Positions 12,512 through 24,483 of a stretch of DNA of 64,000 nucleotides are shown piece by piece; within the stretch, counting starts at the first letter, position 1; every line of letters starts with the position of its first letter. Source of the DNA: Welwitschia mirabilis (Eukaryota; Gnetophyta; Gnetopsida; Welwitschiales); assembly GCA_051453625.1 (NCBI GenBank), contig JBOZIK010000001.1:209370145-209434144 (forward strand), given 5' to 3'. The position numbers and the translations under genes are program-made. The notes under the pieces are model-generated. The model worked only from the letters and a program-made list of their open reading frames with translations, ran no database searches and was not told where the DNA came from.

Positions 12512-14712
12512 CTAATGTAAGTACTCAAAGGTACAATCTAAATGCACACTTGTATAAGGGTTTTCTTACAAAGAGTTTAAATTACTAGAATAATGGACTT
12601 ACAATAATATTCAGCAATAAGAAAGTCCAACAAATGTAAGATCCACAAAAACAATACAATAACAAGCTTGAAAGATGTAGCTTTAAAGAAAGCTTAAGTT
12701 CCTAATTGTTGTCGTTGTCATGAGTGTAAGTAAAATAATAAGATGTTGTAGGATCTAAGAATAAATGATGTAGCATTAAAAGATCCTTTGCAATGATAGT
12801 TTTAATCCTTTATGAGATGTTTCAATCACTCGTGCATTCATGCTCTAAGCTAAATTCATTTGTTATATTTCCTTGAAGCACCAGAAATTTAAAAGTTGTG
12901 ATTTATTCCAAGATGTCAAGCATTTATATTATTAAAGAGAAACTAGTTGTTTGATCTTGAATAATAGTTGTCTAAACTTTGTAACTGTTGTGCAATGTAT
13001 AGGAAACATCTAGGCATTGGGCGCATATCTTTGTTTTTAATCAAATTAAACTTTGGTTTAACATGTCTTGAAATTTGTAGACTTTTACTAACAATCAAAC
13101 ATCTTTATCTTATAGACGTCTTTAGTGAACTTGTCTAGAATTTGATGAAAATTGATCTATATAATTCTTAGGCCTTTGTGATCATAAATCCATAATGTAA
13201 AAGTTGACAGCTCATCCAAAACATAAAATATTAGTCAAAAATCAAAAATGATCCTATTACCTATTTCATCTCAGTANNNNNNNNNNNNNNNNNNNNNNNN
13301 NNNNNNNNNNNNNNNNNNNNNNNNNNNNNNNNNNNNNNNNNNNNNNNNNNNNNNNNNNNNNNNNNNNNNNNNNNNNAGTTGTGATTTATTCCATGATGTC
13401 AAGCATTTATATTGTTGAAGAAAAACTAGTTGTTTGATCTTGAATAATAGCTATCTAAACTTTGTAACTGTCATGCAATGGATAGGAAATGTCTAGGCAT
13501 TGGGCGCACATCTTTTTTTTAATCAAATTGAACTTTCATTCAACATGTCTTGAAATTTGTAGACATTTACTAACAGTCAAACATCTTTATCTTATAGACA
13601 TATTTAGTGAACTTGTCTAGAATTTGATGAAAATTGATCTATATAATTCTTGGGCCTTTGTGATCATAAATCCATAATGTAAAACTTGATAGCTCATCCA
13701 AAACATAAAATATTAGTCAAAATCCAAAATGACTCTATTACCTATTTTAGCTCAGTATATATGTTTTAAACCATTTATATGTCTTTATCTATGTGTGGTT
13801 CAACTTTCAGCATAATTGTCTTTGATGAGATAATCGTCTTTAACCTGTGACCTGAAAGCTAGTACATTTAAGATGTCTTTTATTTCTAGACATCTCCACC
13901 AGAGACGTCTTCAACTTCTTAGATGTCTCCAAACAATTTATTTTGCATTTTAACTTTGAGCCTTGTTGTGAGTTATCATCTTTAAAGATCCGGCAATGAC
14001 TTATACTTATCANNNNNNNNNNNNNNNNNNNNNNNNNNNNNNNNNNNNNNNNNNNNNNNNNNNNNNNNNNNNNNNNNNNNNNNNNNNNNNNNNNNNNNNN
14101 NNNNNNNNNNNNNNNNNNNNNNNNNNNNNNNNNNNNNNNNNNNNNNNNNNNNNNNNNNNNNNNNNNNNNNNNNNNNNNNNNNNNNNNNNNNNNNNNNNNN
14201 NNNNNNNNNNNNNNNNNNNNNNNNNNNNNNNNNNNNNNNNNNNNNNNNNNNNNNNNNNNNNNNNNNNNNNNNNNNNNNNNNNNNNNNNNNNNNNNNNNNN
14301 NNNNNNNNNNNNNNNNNNNNNNNNNNNNNNNNNNNNNNNNNNNNNNNNNNNNNNNNNNNNNNNNNNNNNNNNNNNNNNNNNNNNNNNNNNNNNNNNNNNN
14401 NNNNNNNNNNNNNNNNNNNNNNNNNNNNNNNNNNNNNNNNNNNNNNNNNNNNNNNNNNNNNNNNNNNNNNNNNNNNNNNNNNNNNNNNNNNNNNNNNNNN
14501 NNNNNNNNNNNNNNNNNNNNNNNNNNNNNNNNNNNNNNNNNNNNNNNNNNNNNNNNNNNNNNNNNNNNACTTTGAGCCTTTTTGTGAGTTATCATCTTTA
14601 AAGATCTGATAATGACTTATATTTATCATGACCTAATATTTTTTACAATGATCTTTTTTTATAATGATACAAAATATTTGACAAGTAAAATCATCAAAAC
14701 TAGATTTACCAA

Positions 14713-15530
14713 AAATCTCTCATTTTTCAATAATTTCCAAAACTTGGTAACTCTCATTAGTGCAATCTCATGTAATTAACTAAAATAGATACTCATATTC
14801 AAGAAAAATGTACATAATCAATTTTTGTTTGTAATGATATTTATGAGACATGATATTAACCATTTGAAAAATAGATAAAGGCATCATATAGATATTTGAT
14901 AATTCAAGATCTTAACCAATTAAATAACCATGGAGAGTAAGAAAGGAATAAAAACATTGGATAATATCATTAAAGAATATTAACAACTAAGTAAGTAGAT
15001 TATGCTATTAATAATGTGCTAAAAAATAAACTCAAAGAATATTATTAAAATTTTGTGCCAGTAATATAACATGTAATAATATGCTCATAGTAATGTGCTA
15101 AACAATAAACATTAGAGCATGTTATAATAAAAATGTGTTAACAATTTATAACATGGAGATCATGAAAATGTATTAATCAATAATAATCAGAGCATAATAT
15201 TTTTAGAAATGGGTTAACAAAATATGATATTAACACATAAGAATGTGCTAATAGAAAGCATGTGCTAACAAACAATAATGGTAGGAAATGACAAATAGCA
15301 TCAACGTGTGCCAAATAACATGAGTAATCATTAATAAATAATGATAACAATTAGGAATCTAATCCAATATCTCATAGACAAGAACTCTAAGCCCAACAGA
15401 ATGTCCTTAAGATGAAGTGTCCAACTTAATGCAATTGATATACCACTAATTTGCCAAAAACCAGCTAATTTGTCATCGATTTACTAAAACTTCTCTTCCT
15501 TTTTGGACAGCAAAGAAAAAAATCTAATCA
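14713..15530. repeat. Element interior: degenerate ATGTGCTAA-rich repeats
   Basis: Between about 15000 and 15300 the words ATGTGCTAA, ATGTGTTAA and variants recur every few tens of bases together with AATAAACATTA-like spacers. This suggests a decayed short-period tandem repeat. No coding frame was recognised. The block lies between the accessory frame and the 3' LTR. Confidence 0.4.
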
Positions 15531-18500
15531 CTGAGAGTAGAGTCACTCATATAATGTTCAACTTGATCTTCTTCATCACTATCATTATTGTCATGGGTGG
15601 TAAAGGTTTGTTGGGTATAGTAAGAGGATGATGTGGATGGTGGAGTATGGCACTTTCGAGCAGGACACTAATATGTCTCACCTAGGCTCTCTTAGACTTG
15701 TCTCCTCATACGTTGATACGTTTGAGAAGTGATGTACATCCCAAAGAAACTGGCTATGGCTACTCTATGAAGAATGATGGTAATTACATGGAGGAAATGG
15801 ATGATACCTAAATAGGCTTAATGTAAGATGGCAGTGATAATAATGGANNNNNNNNNNNNNNNNNNNNNNNNNNNNNNNNNNNNNNNNNNNNNNNNNNNNN
15901 NNNNNNNNNNNNNNNNNNNNNNNNNNNNNNNNNNNNNNNNNNNNNNNAATAATGATGACACTTAGGAATATAATCCAATATCTCATAGACAAGAACTCTA
16001 AGCCCACTAGAATGTCCTTAAGATGAAGCATCCAACTTAATGTAATTGATATGCCACTAATTTGCCAAAAACTAGCTAATCTATCATCGATTTACTAAAA
16101 CTTCTTTCCCTTTTTGGACAATAAAGAAAAGGATCTAATCACTAAGAGTAGAGTCACTCATATAATGTTCACCTTGATCTTCTTCATTGCTGTCATTGTT
16201 GTCATGGGTGATAAAGGTTTGTTGGGTATAGGAAGAGGATGATGTGGGTGGTGGAGTATGGCACTTTCGAGAAGGACACTGAGATGTCTCACTTAGGCTC
16301 TCATAGACTTGTTTCCTCATACGTTGGTACATTTGAGGAGTGATGTACATCCCAAAGAAACTTGCTATGTCTACTCTATTAAGGATGATGGTAATTTCAT
16401 GGAGGAAATGGATGGTACATAAATAGGCTTAATGTAAGATGATAGTGGTAATGGTGGATGCATTGAAGGTGGAGAAGGTAGCGGTGGAGGTGATAGGACT
16501 ATGGAACATGGTGAAGATGGTTAAGTAGGACGACATAGTGGGACCNNNNNNNNNNNNNNNNNNNNNNNNNNNNNNNNNNNNNNNNNNNNNNNNNNNNNNN
16601 NNNNNNNNNNNNNNNNNNNNNNNNNNNNNNNNNNNNNNNNNNNNNTTGTGATGTGAAAAACAGAAGATGAGAGACAATGCACTTAAGCTCTCAAACTCTA
16701 TCTCCTACTATGGTTGCCTCTGCTATGAAGGACTGAGAGCATATTGCTCCCTTTGCACCTATGCCTCTATGGGAGCTTGGTACTCCCCTTAAGATTTTAC
16801 CTCATCTTCAGATAACTCCTTTGTAGAATCACTATCAGCTACTCTGCCAAAGTCATATCCTATGTCATGTAGAGCTATAGGTGCTGCTTTCTCTTTTGAT
16901 TCCTCCTCTAAATCTACTCATGTGGGAGTTCTCATGAATACCTAACTCTTAACTAGTACCTCAACCTTNNNNNNNNNNNNNNNNNNNNNNNNNNNCCCAT
17001 CACTTTAGCCATCCCTCTTAATCCCTTTTTAATAGATGAAGAGCTATAAATTATAGCAGAAAAGGATCTTTGGGATTGTGAAGGCCTCCTGCTTGTGCCC
17101 TTACCTAGTGGCATTGGTACTCTTCATTTCTCACTAAACTCTGCTAGTGGTTTCTTTTGCCAAATAAGATTAACTTGAGAAACTGAAATACTAGCATTAC
17201 TAATGATCAAACTAATAAGACAAGGGTGACCAAACGTCTAATCCTCATGACATAAAGAGATACTATCCATATACAATATAAAACTAAAATCTATNNNNNN
17301 NNNNNNNNNNNNNNNNNNNNNNNNNNNNNNNNNNNNNNNNNNNNNNNNNNNNNNNNNNNNNNNNNNNNNNNNNNNNNNNNNNNNNNNNNNNNNNTAAGCT
17401 CTCAAGCTCTACCTCCTACTCTAGTGCCTCTACTATGAAGGACTGGGAGCCTATTGCTCCCTTTACGTTTGTGCCTCTATGGGAGCCTGGTACACCCCTT
17501 GAGATTTTACCTCATCTTCAGATGACTTCTTTGTAGAATCACTATTAACTGCTCTACCAGAGTCATATCCTATGTCATGTAGATCTATAATTGTTGCTTC
17601 TTCTTTTGATTCTTCCTCTAAATCTAATCATGTGGGAGTTCTCATGAATACCTAACTCTTAACTAGTGCCTTGCCCTTGCTTGCTGTAGACCTATGTTTC
17701 TTTACACTCATTAAATTTCTGTCAATTTTACCCATCATTTTAGACATCCACTTTAATCACTTATTAATAGATATAGAGTTATAAATTATAGCAGAAAAGG
17801 ATCTTTGGAACTATGAAGGCCTCTTGCTTATGCCCTTGCCTAGTGGCATTGGTACTCTTCATTTCTCATTAAACTCTTCTAGTGGTTTCTTCTGCCGAAT
17901 AAAATTAACTTGAGAAACTGAAATACCAGCATTGCTAATGATCAAACTGATAAAACAAGGGTGACCAAATGTCTAACCCTTGTGAAATAAAGAGATAATA
18001 TCCATATACAATATAAACCGAAATCTATCTTTAACCCAGTGAGTAAACAATATATAACAAATGTTTGCATCGGTTTACAATAGCTATAACTACTTTTTCT
18101 AATCAAAATATTATAAAATGTAATCAAATTAACAATGAAGGCATATGGAATCATATCTTTACACTCTATTTTCTCTACAAAATTCATGCTAGTATTCTCA
18201 AATAAAACATTGCTCATATTTCTTCTTGACACATTGATGACTCTAGAACTGAAATTTTTTTTTAAATGAATAAGCATAAATCTGTGTAACATTTGAATCA
18301 TCTATATAAAGCACTAGATTAACAAAACTAGGAATAATATGTAAAGAAGTACCTCTAACCTAAGTTTGAAAGGCAATTATGTTATCATCTATTTTGTGTA
18401 TATTGGTGTAGAACTATTTAATCATGGGATCCGGAATACTTTGGTCTAATTGAATAGGCCACAAGCTGATCTCTGCATTATCTCTGAAAACCAAGAGTTC

Positions 18501-18644
18501 TTTCTGCAATAATGGAATTTTTGGACCAAGTTCTATATCTTCTGGTTATTGCCTCCTGGTAGAACTAAGGTTCATACTATGATCTTTGCTACTCTGAAGC
18601 TTGTTTTTTACCTCTAGAAGTATCGACTGACTTTGTTCTGATCA
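15531..18644 (-). pseudogene. Accessory reading frame of the copia-type element
   Basis: Read from an ATG at 18644 (minus), the product begins MIRTKSVDTSRGKKQAS and then decays with stops. It contains a hydrophobic helical stretch around 18160-17950 (IPYAFIVNLITFYNILIRKS, then YIVYSL-like segments), a Ser/Glu-rich acidic linker near 17.6 kb, and a C-terminal tail at 16350-16135 ending NEEDQGEHYMSDSTLSD. The order of N-terminal basic start, hydrophobic core and acidic tail resembles accessory or env-position proteins of plant LTR elements (sometimes called putative plant transposon protein). I recognise this only by general pattern. Segments are duplicated across the gaps at 15848-15947 and 17295-17394. 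Gaps also lie at 16546-16645 and 16969-16995. Confidence 0.45.
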
Positions 18645-19500
18645 TCTTTGCTAGATATATAGAAAAACTAACCAAAAGTTAACTGAAATGCAAGAAACAA
18701 TGAGAGATGTGCACCAGTACAATGGAAAAGCCTATTCTTGCTTACTATTAAGATGTCTCATGAATCTAAGATGTCTTAGTAATGAAATATGAGAAAATAA
18801 GTGTTGAGAAATATTTTAAGGGAGACATTTGTCGAGTGAAGACTTGAAAATAAGATTTGATGACTTCTTTTCTAAATAAAAAGGGTTAAAATCCTAGATC
18901 TTTTATGCATTTTGTTTTTCATAATAGTATAGTTGAGATGTCTACAACTTGAAAGACGCATAAAATGTAAAAAGTAGATGTTTACAAACTCAAAGACATC
19001 TATTGTTAAAAATTTTTTAATACATTTTCCTATTATTAAGATGTTTACAAAATTTAAGACATCTATTTCAAAAAATTAAAATAGTGTACATGTCCTTCAA
19101 AGATGTCTATAAAACTCAAGACTTCTACTTTCAAGACATCTAAAATTACCAATATGTCTTACATATAGATGTCTATGAAACTGGAGACATCTACAATGAA
19201 ATTTCTAGATTTTTCAAAAAGATCTATAACTTACAAACATANNNNNNNNNNNNNNNNNNNNNNNNNNNNNNNNNNNNNNNNNNNNNNNNNNNNNNNNNNN
19301 NNNNNNNNNNNNNNNNNNNNNNNNNNNNNNNNNNNNNNNNNTGGAAACATCTACAATGAAATTTCTAGATTTTTCAAAAAGATCTACAACTTACAAACAT
19401 AATGATAATACTTTGAAAAAGTAAATAACAAGCACATAATTTAACTTTTACTACTACATGTAATAATAGTCTCAGCTCATAAGATAATTTCAAAGGGAGT
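18645..19500. repeat. Cluster of AGATGTCT/AGACATCT inverted octamers
   Basis: Between about 18750 and 19400 the octamer AGATGTCT and its complement AGACATCT alternate many times, typically separated by 8-30 bases, so the stretch can form a series of small hairpins. About 60 bp (19182-19241) is repeated right after the 100-N gap (19342-19401). The same octamer, often as the uneroded palindrome AGACGTCT or its half GACGTCT, occurs in both LTRs of the element. Confidence 0.6.
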
Positions 19501-21560
19501 TGAGAATTTAAATGATATTACCTAACTTACCTGATTAGGCAAGACCCAATCCTCAAATTACTGCATTGCTTTATATATCTTTTAGTACCTTGAGATTTCA
19601 TTATCATATTCCCCAGTTGATCATTATTATATTGCACTGTGATGCCTTTGCTGTACTTTCTGTGCATTTTCTTTTGATCAAGTTCTCATTTCCATGTTGA
19701 CTCTTTTTGTGCCAATGCTTTACTGCTCCTTTTTTGCTTAACAAACACTTGATTTTAATGTTAGAAGTATCTTTTAAGATAGTTTGTACTAAGTGTGTTG
19801 GTTTTGATTTTGGTACGCAAACTTTTCTTGGTTTATCCTACACAAAGCAATGTGCTATTCTATTACGCCTTTTGGCATTTTTAGTATAATACTTGTTTTT
19901 AAATTTTGGTCATCTATATTGATAACGACCTCTATTCTGATAGTAACAAAAAATAATATTATTTGTAAATACCAAATGTTCATACCTTGGCTTATAGTTT
20001 CATTTTAAACAAAGAGGCTGAAGTGCTAGTAGAGGCTTCATTGTGTCCTAAGCCACTCTTGTCATCTAAACTTTTACATTGTCTAAGCATGATATTTAAA
20101 GTTTCCTTTCCTTAGGTAAACTTTTCATGGATTTTGTTTGAATTTGATAAATCCTTTCTTAGATTTTTCAAATTAGATGTTAGTCTACTACACTCAGCTT
20201 TAAGAATGGAGATTCCAGAGGATAATTTATTGCAAACATTCTTTTCTTGTTCATATGCCTCTTCACAAGTATGAAGTAATTTTTTCATTTTAAAGCATAT
20301 ATTTTGTAGTTTAATAAACTCTTTAGAAATTACATCGTACCTTTCTTAAAGACCCATACCTGTGTCATCTTGACTTTCTAAATCATACTCTTCTTCTGTC
20401 TCATCACTTTCTTCTTGGAAGTGTGCAATAGCCTTGTTGAAAGAATGAGCTGTTTCATCATCAAATGTTTCTTCTTCCATTGCCTATTCATCATCATCCC
20501 ATCCTACGAAGAAGGATCTCTTCTTCTTTGGCTCTTTTTTTTATTCCTTTTCTTGCATTCTGTTAGCACTAGGATATTCAAAGGCTATATGTTATCATCC
20601 TCCACATACCCAATATTCTACTTTGGAAACATCAGAAAAAGAAGTATTATTAGAAGACTTACATTTAAACTTACCTTTAGCTTAAAAACTGAATAATCTT
20701 TGGAAGTCCTCCATTTTGTTATGCTTGCATGCAAAAAGTCTCTTTACTCTTCTTGTAATGAGGGCAAGTTCCTCATTTACTTTATCATCAGAGTTAATTT
20801 CTTTCTGTTCTTCTTTTTCCTTTCCTTTTAAACTTTGTTTTGTGCTTTCAGTTGCCTTAAGAGTAATGGGTTTTTATTCAAGGCTTCATCTTGTATGAGA
20901 TTCCTTTTATATACTGTAAGAGCACTTTGTAGCTCTTCTATCTTCATGCTGTTAAAATCTCTTGACTCTTTCATAGCTATATTTTTGGATCTGTATTTAG
21001 TAGTTAGAGATCTAATAACTTTTTGAATTACATTTTCTTATAGAAGATGTTCTCCAATGCCTCATATTGCATTTACCACATTTGAGACTCTTNNNNNNNN
21101 NNCTCATGAGCTCTTTCTTCTTGGTTCATTTTGAGATTCTCAAACTGGTTGGTCCATATGAGAAGCCTTGATTGTTTTACAATAGAATCACTTTCATACA
21201 TTCCAACTAGAACATTCCAGATTTCTTGTGTCGTCTTGCAACTTGCTATTCTATGAAACTCTGCTATTGTTAAAGCAAAATAAAGTGCATTTTTGGCTTT
21301 AGAATCATATATGAAAGCAACTTTCTCTTTATATTTCCAATCTTTTCTTTACTTAATCTGAGTAATGGGGTGATAGTATTACCTGCAATGTCTATTACTA
21401 TTTTCATAGGATATTTATATCCTTCTTCTATGCTTTACCATACTTGAAACTCAAGTAATTGTAAGTACATATGCATTCTTATCTTCTAATAGGCATAGTT
21501 TGTTCCATCAAAGAATGAAGATCTAACAAATGACACCTCTTTCATTATTCACTCAAAGAA
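19501..21560 (-). pseudogene. Copia-type gag relic (UBN2-like, zinc knuckle, coiled coil)
   Basis: The minus strand at 21300-21103 encodes a UBN2/gag-like segment (FALTIAEFHRIASCKTTQEI, followed by WNVLVGMYESDS and FENLKMNQEERAHE), a hallmark of copia-type gag. After a 10-N gap (21093-21102) comes VIRSLTTKYRSKNIAMKESR and IEELQSALTVYKRNL, matching the downstream half of the same domain. At 20620-20586 YWVCGG, two stops and HIA are the remains of a CCHC zinc knuckle. From 20.45 to 20.05 kb an acidic then coiled-coil stretch follows (ISKEFIKLQNICFKMKKLL and similar). Gag normally packages the element RNA into virus-like particles. Stops and frameshifts make this copy non-functional. It lies directly inside the PBS, where gag should be. 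Confidence 0.75.
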
Positions 21561-21583
21561 ATTACTCCTTTTTATGAGTACCT

Positions 21584-21595
21584 GCTCTAATATCA
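21584..21595 (-). other. Primer-binding site (initiator Met tRNA)
   Basis: The minus strand reads TGATATTAGAGC. The usual plant iMet PBS is TGGTATCAGAGC, so 10 of 12 bases match. It lies 5 bases inside the TG/CA boundary of the LTR at 21601, between LTR and gag. Confidence 0.75.
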
Positions 21596-21968
21596 CTCGA
21601 TGATCATTGAACTCAGAGGGGAGGGATGAATGAGTTTTACTAAATAAAATTTTAACTAATAGCAAAATGAACAAGCACANNNNNNNNNNNNNNNNNNNNN
21701 NNNNNNNNNNNNNNNNNNNNNNNNNNNNNNNNNNNNNNNNNNNNNNNNNNNNNNNNNNNNNNNNNNNNNNNNNNNNNNNGTAATGTCTATTACTATTTCC
21801 ATAGGGTATGTATATCCTTCTTCTATACTTAAAACTCAAGTAATTGTAAGTACATCTGCATCCTTATTTTCTAATAGGCATAGTTTGTCCCATCAAAGAA
21901 CGAAGGTCTAACAAATGGCACCTCTTTCATTATTCACTCAAAGAAGTTACTTCTTTTTATGAGTACCT

Positions 21969-21980
21969 GCTCTAATATCA
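21969..21980 (-). other. Primer-binding site, gap-duplicated copy
   Basis: The same 12-mer as at 21584-21595, with the LTR boundary 5 bases away at 21986. The block around it (from 21780) repeats sequence upstream of the 100-N gap at 21680-21779, so this is the same site assembled twice. Confidence 0.7.
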
Positions 21981-21985
21981 CTTGA

Positions 21986-24483
21986 TGATCATTAAACTCC
22001 GAGGGGAGGGATGAATGACTTCTACTAAATAAAATTTTAACTAATAACAAAATGAACAAACATAATAATAAATACCTTACTAAAATAATGTGGTTTCCCA
22101 ACCTAGGTATGTCCACACATAGAGGCTAGATTCCTCTCACACCTCTGGATATGCTTAACCTATAAGAAAATAGTGATTTTATGGTGCACCACCAACCTTA
22201 CAATAATGAGAGACTCCTTACAAGGCAGCAATCTCTNNNNNNNNNNNNNNNNNNNNNNNNNNNNNNNNNNNNNNNNNNNNNNNNNNNNNNNNNNNNNNNN
22301 NNNNNNNNNNNNNNNNNNNNNNNNNNNNNNNNNNNNNNNNNNNNNNNNNNNNNNNNNNNNNNNNNNNNNNNNNNNNNNNNNNNNNNNNNNNNNNNNNNNN
22401 NNNNNNNNNNNNNNNNNNNNNNNNNNNNNNNNNNNNNNNNNNNNNNNNNNNNNNNNNNNNNNNNNNNNNNNNNNNNNNNNNNNNNNNNNNNNNNNNNNNN
22501 NNNNNNNNNNNNNNNNNNNNNNNNNNNNNNNNNNNNNNNNNNNNNNNNNNNNNNNNNNNNNNNNNNNNNNNNNNNNNNNNNNNNNNNNNNNNNNNNNNNN
22601 NNNNNNNNNNTTTCTTGTAAGGACATAGTGGTTTTCTAGGTGCATCAAAAACCTTACAATAATGAAAGTCATCTTGCAAGGTAGCACTCCCTTCCCTGTA
22701 AGGAAATAGTGGTTTTCTAGGTGCACTACAAACCTTACACCTATGCAAGTACTCAAAGGCACAATCTCAATGCACACCCGTATAAGGGTTACCTTACAAA
22801 GAATTTATATCAATACAAGAATGAACTTAAAACAATATTCAGAAATAAAATAGTCCAACAAATGTAAGATCTATAAAATCAATATAACAAGAAGGGTAAA
22901 AGATGTAGCTTTGAAAAAATCTTGAGTTCCTTGTTGTTGTCGTCATCATGAGTGCAAGCAAGATGATACAGTGATGTAGGATCCAAGAATAAATGATGTA
23001 GCACTTAAAGCTCCTTAGTAATGATATCTTTGACCCTTTGTGAGATGTTCTAATCACACATGCCTTCATGCTTTGAGCTAGATTAGTTTGTTACATTTCC
23101 TTAAAGCACTAGAAGTTTAATTGTGATTTATTCCATGATGTTGAGCCTTTACACCACTAAAGAAAAACTAGTTGTTTGACCTCAAGCAGTAGCCATTTAA
23201 ACTCTGTAACTGCCATGCAATAGATAAGAAACATCTACACATTTAGCACACATCTTCGTTTTTAATCGACGTGAAGTTTGGTTCAAGATGTCTTCAAATT
23301 TGTAGATGTATACTAATAGTCCGACGTCTTCACCTTATAGACATGTTTAATGAACTTGCTGAGAATTTGATGAAAATTGGTCTGTATAATCCTTAGACCT
23401 CTGTGATCATGAATCCATGATGTAAAAGTTGATAGCTCACTTGAAATGTAAAATATTTGTCAAAATCTAAAATAACTTTGTTACCTGTTTCAACTCATCA
23501 TNNNNNNNNNNNNNNNNNNNNNNNNNNNNNNNNNNNNNNNNNNNNNNNNNNNNNNNNNNNNNNNNNNNNNNNNNNNNNNNNNNNNNNNNNNNNNNNNNNN
23601 NTCTTCGTTTTTAATCGACATGAAGTTTGGTTCAAGATGTCTTCAAATTTGTAGATGTATACTAATCGTCATACGTCTTCACATTGTAGACATCTTTAAT
23701 GAACTTGCCCAGAATTTGATGAAAATTGTTCTGTATAATCGTTAGACCTCTGTGATCATGAATCCGTGATGTAAAAGTTGATAGCTCATTTGAAATGTAA
23801 AATATTTGTCAAAATCCAAAATAACTCTGTTACCTATTTCAACTCAGCATAGACGTCTTAAAACATTTAGACATCTCATCTGTCTCTAGTTTAACTTTTA
23901 GCATAATCGTCTTCGAAGAGATAGCCGTCTTTAACCTATGACCTAAAAGCTAGTACATTTAAGATCTCTTTGATCTGTATATGTCTTCATCAGAGACTTC
24001 AACTNNNNNNNNNNNNNNNNNNNNNNNNNNNNNNNNNNNNNNNNNNNNNNNNNNNNNNNNNNNNNNNNNNNNNNNNNNNNNNNNNNNNNNNNNNNNNNNN
24101 NNNNAAAATCTAAAATAACTTTGTTACCTGTTTCAACTCATCATAGACGTCTTAAAACATTTAGACGTCTTCATCTATCTCTGGTTTGATTTTTAGCATA
24201 GTCGTCTTTGAAGAGATAGTTGTCTTTAATTGTGACCTAAAAGCTAGTATGTTTAAGATCTCTTTGATCTGTAGATGTCTTCACTAGAGACATCTTCAAC
24301 TTCTTAGATGTCTTTAAACAATTGATTTTGCATTTTAACTCTGAGTCTTTTCATGAGATATCATCTTTAAACATCTGACGATGACTTGTGCTTATCATGA
24401 TCTAATATTCTTTGCAATGATCTATCTTTACAATGACACAAAATATTTGATAAGTGAAATCATCAAAACTATATTTACCAACA
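21986..24483 (-). repeat. 5' LTR of the copia-type element
   Basis: Starts on the minus strand at TGTTGGTAAATATAG (24483) and ends next to the PBS at 21986. It is homologous to 11079-14712. Gaps at 22237-22610, 23502-23601 and 24005-24104 interrupt it, and the last two are flanked by repeated sequence. Outside 24483 the similarity to the other LTR stops abruptly, which supports the boundary. A short duplicate of its end is at 21601-21679. Confidence 0.65.
22198..22745 (-). repeat. 81-bp minisatellite in the 5' LTR, interrupted by a 374-N gap
   Basis: A unit starts at 22198 on the left of the gap; units at 22654 and 22735 on the right are exactly 81 bp apart. The sequence on the two sides of the gap joins in phase, so the missing part should be a whole number of units: about 323 or 404 bases rather than 374. 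The minus strand is open through every readable unit. Confidence 0.8.

Larger units (their letters stand above)
11079..14712 (-). repeat. 3' LTR of the copia-type element, assembled with duplications
   Basis: Homologous over its length to 21.6-24.48 kb. The left boundary is TG at 11079-11080 (CA on the minus strand). The right boundary is near 14712, where the homology ends after TTTACCAA. Gaps at 11647-11746, 13277-13376 and 14013-14568 are each flanked by repeated sequence. Collapsing these leaves about 1147 + 255 + 80 bp. The minus strand just outside the right end carries the purine-rich AAAAATGAGAGA, a candidate polypurine tract. The LTR contains the 81-bp minisatellite and several AGAYGTCT octamers. 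Confidence 0.65.
11079..24483 (-). mobile_element. Copia-type LTR element with gag and accessory frame, no visible pol
   Basis: Read on the minus strand: 5' LTR (24483 down to 21986, or 21601 in a duplicate copy), PBS complementary to initiator Met tRNA, gag relic (about 21.5-19.5 kb), accessory frame (18644 to about 15.53 kb), then a second LTR (14712 to 11079). Both LTRs begin at homologous positions (TGTTGG at 24483; a mutated form at 14712) and end at a TG/CA boundary. After removing gap-flanking duplications each LTR has about 1.48 kb of unique sequence. The LTRs look roughly 85% identical in the stretch compared, so the insertion is old. Short target-site duplications are imperfect (GAAGA or GAGGA against AAGGA). 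No integrase, reverse transcriptase or RNase H motif was found between gag and the accessory frame. Confidence 0.65.

Noticed and set aside
13840-14629. Long apparent reading frames at the 556-N gap, and similar ones at 22160-22777, 42346-42873, 46847-47659, 51706-52387 and 53169-53822
   Set aside because: Most of their length is N. Only the readable ends were used, as evidence for elements where they matched known domains.
20415-21026. Several + strand open frames of 60-93 codons
   Set aside because: Complementary to the minus-strand gag zinc-knuckle and coiled-coil region, whose purine-rich sense strand leaves the opposite strand open.
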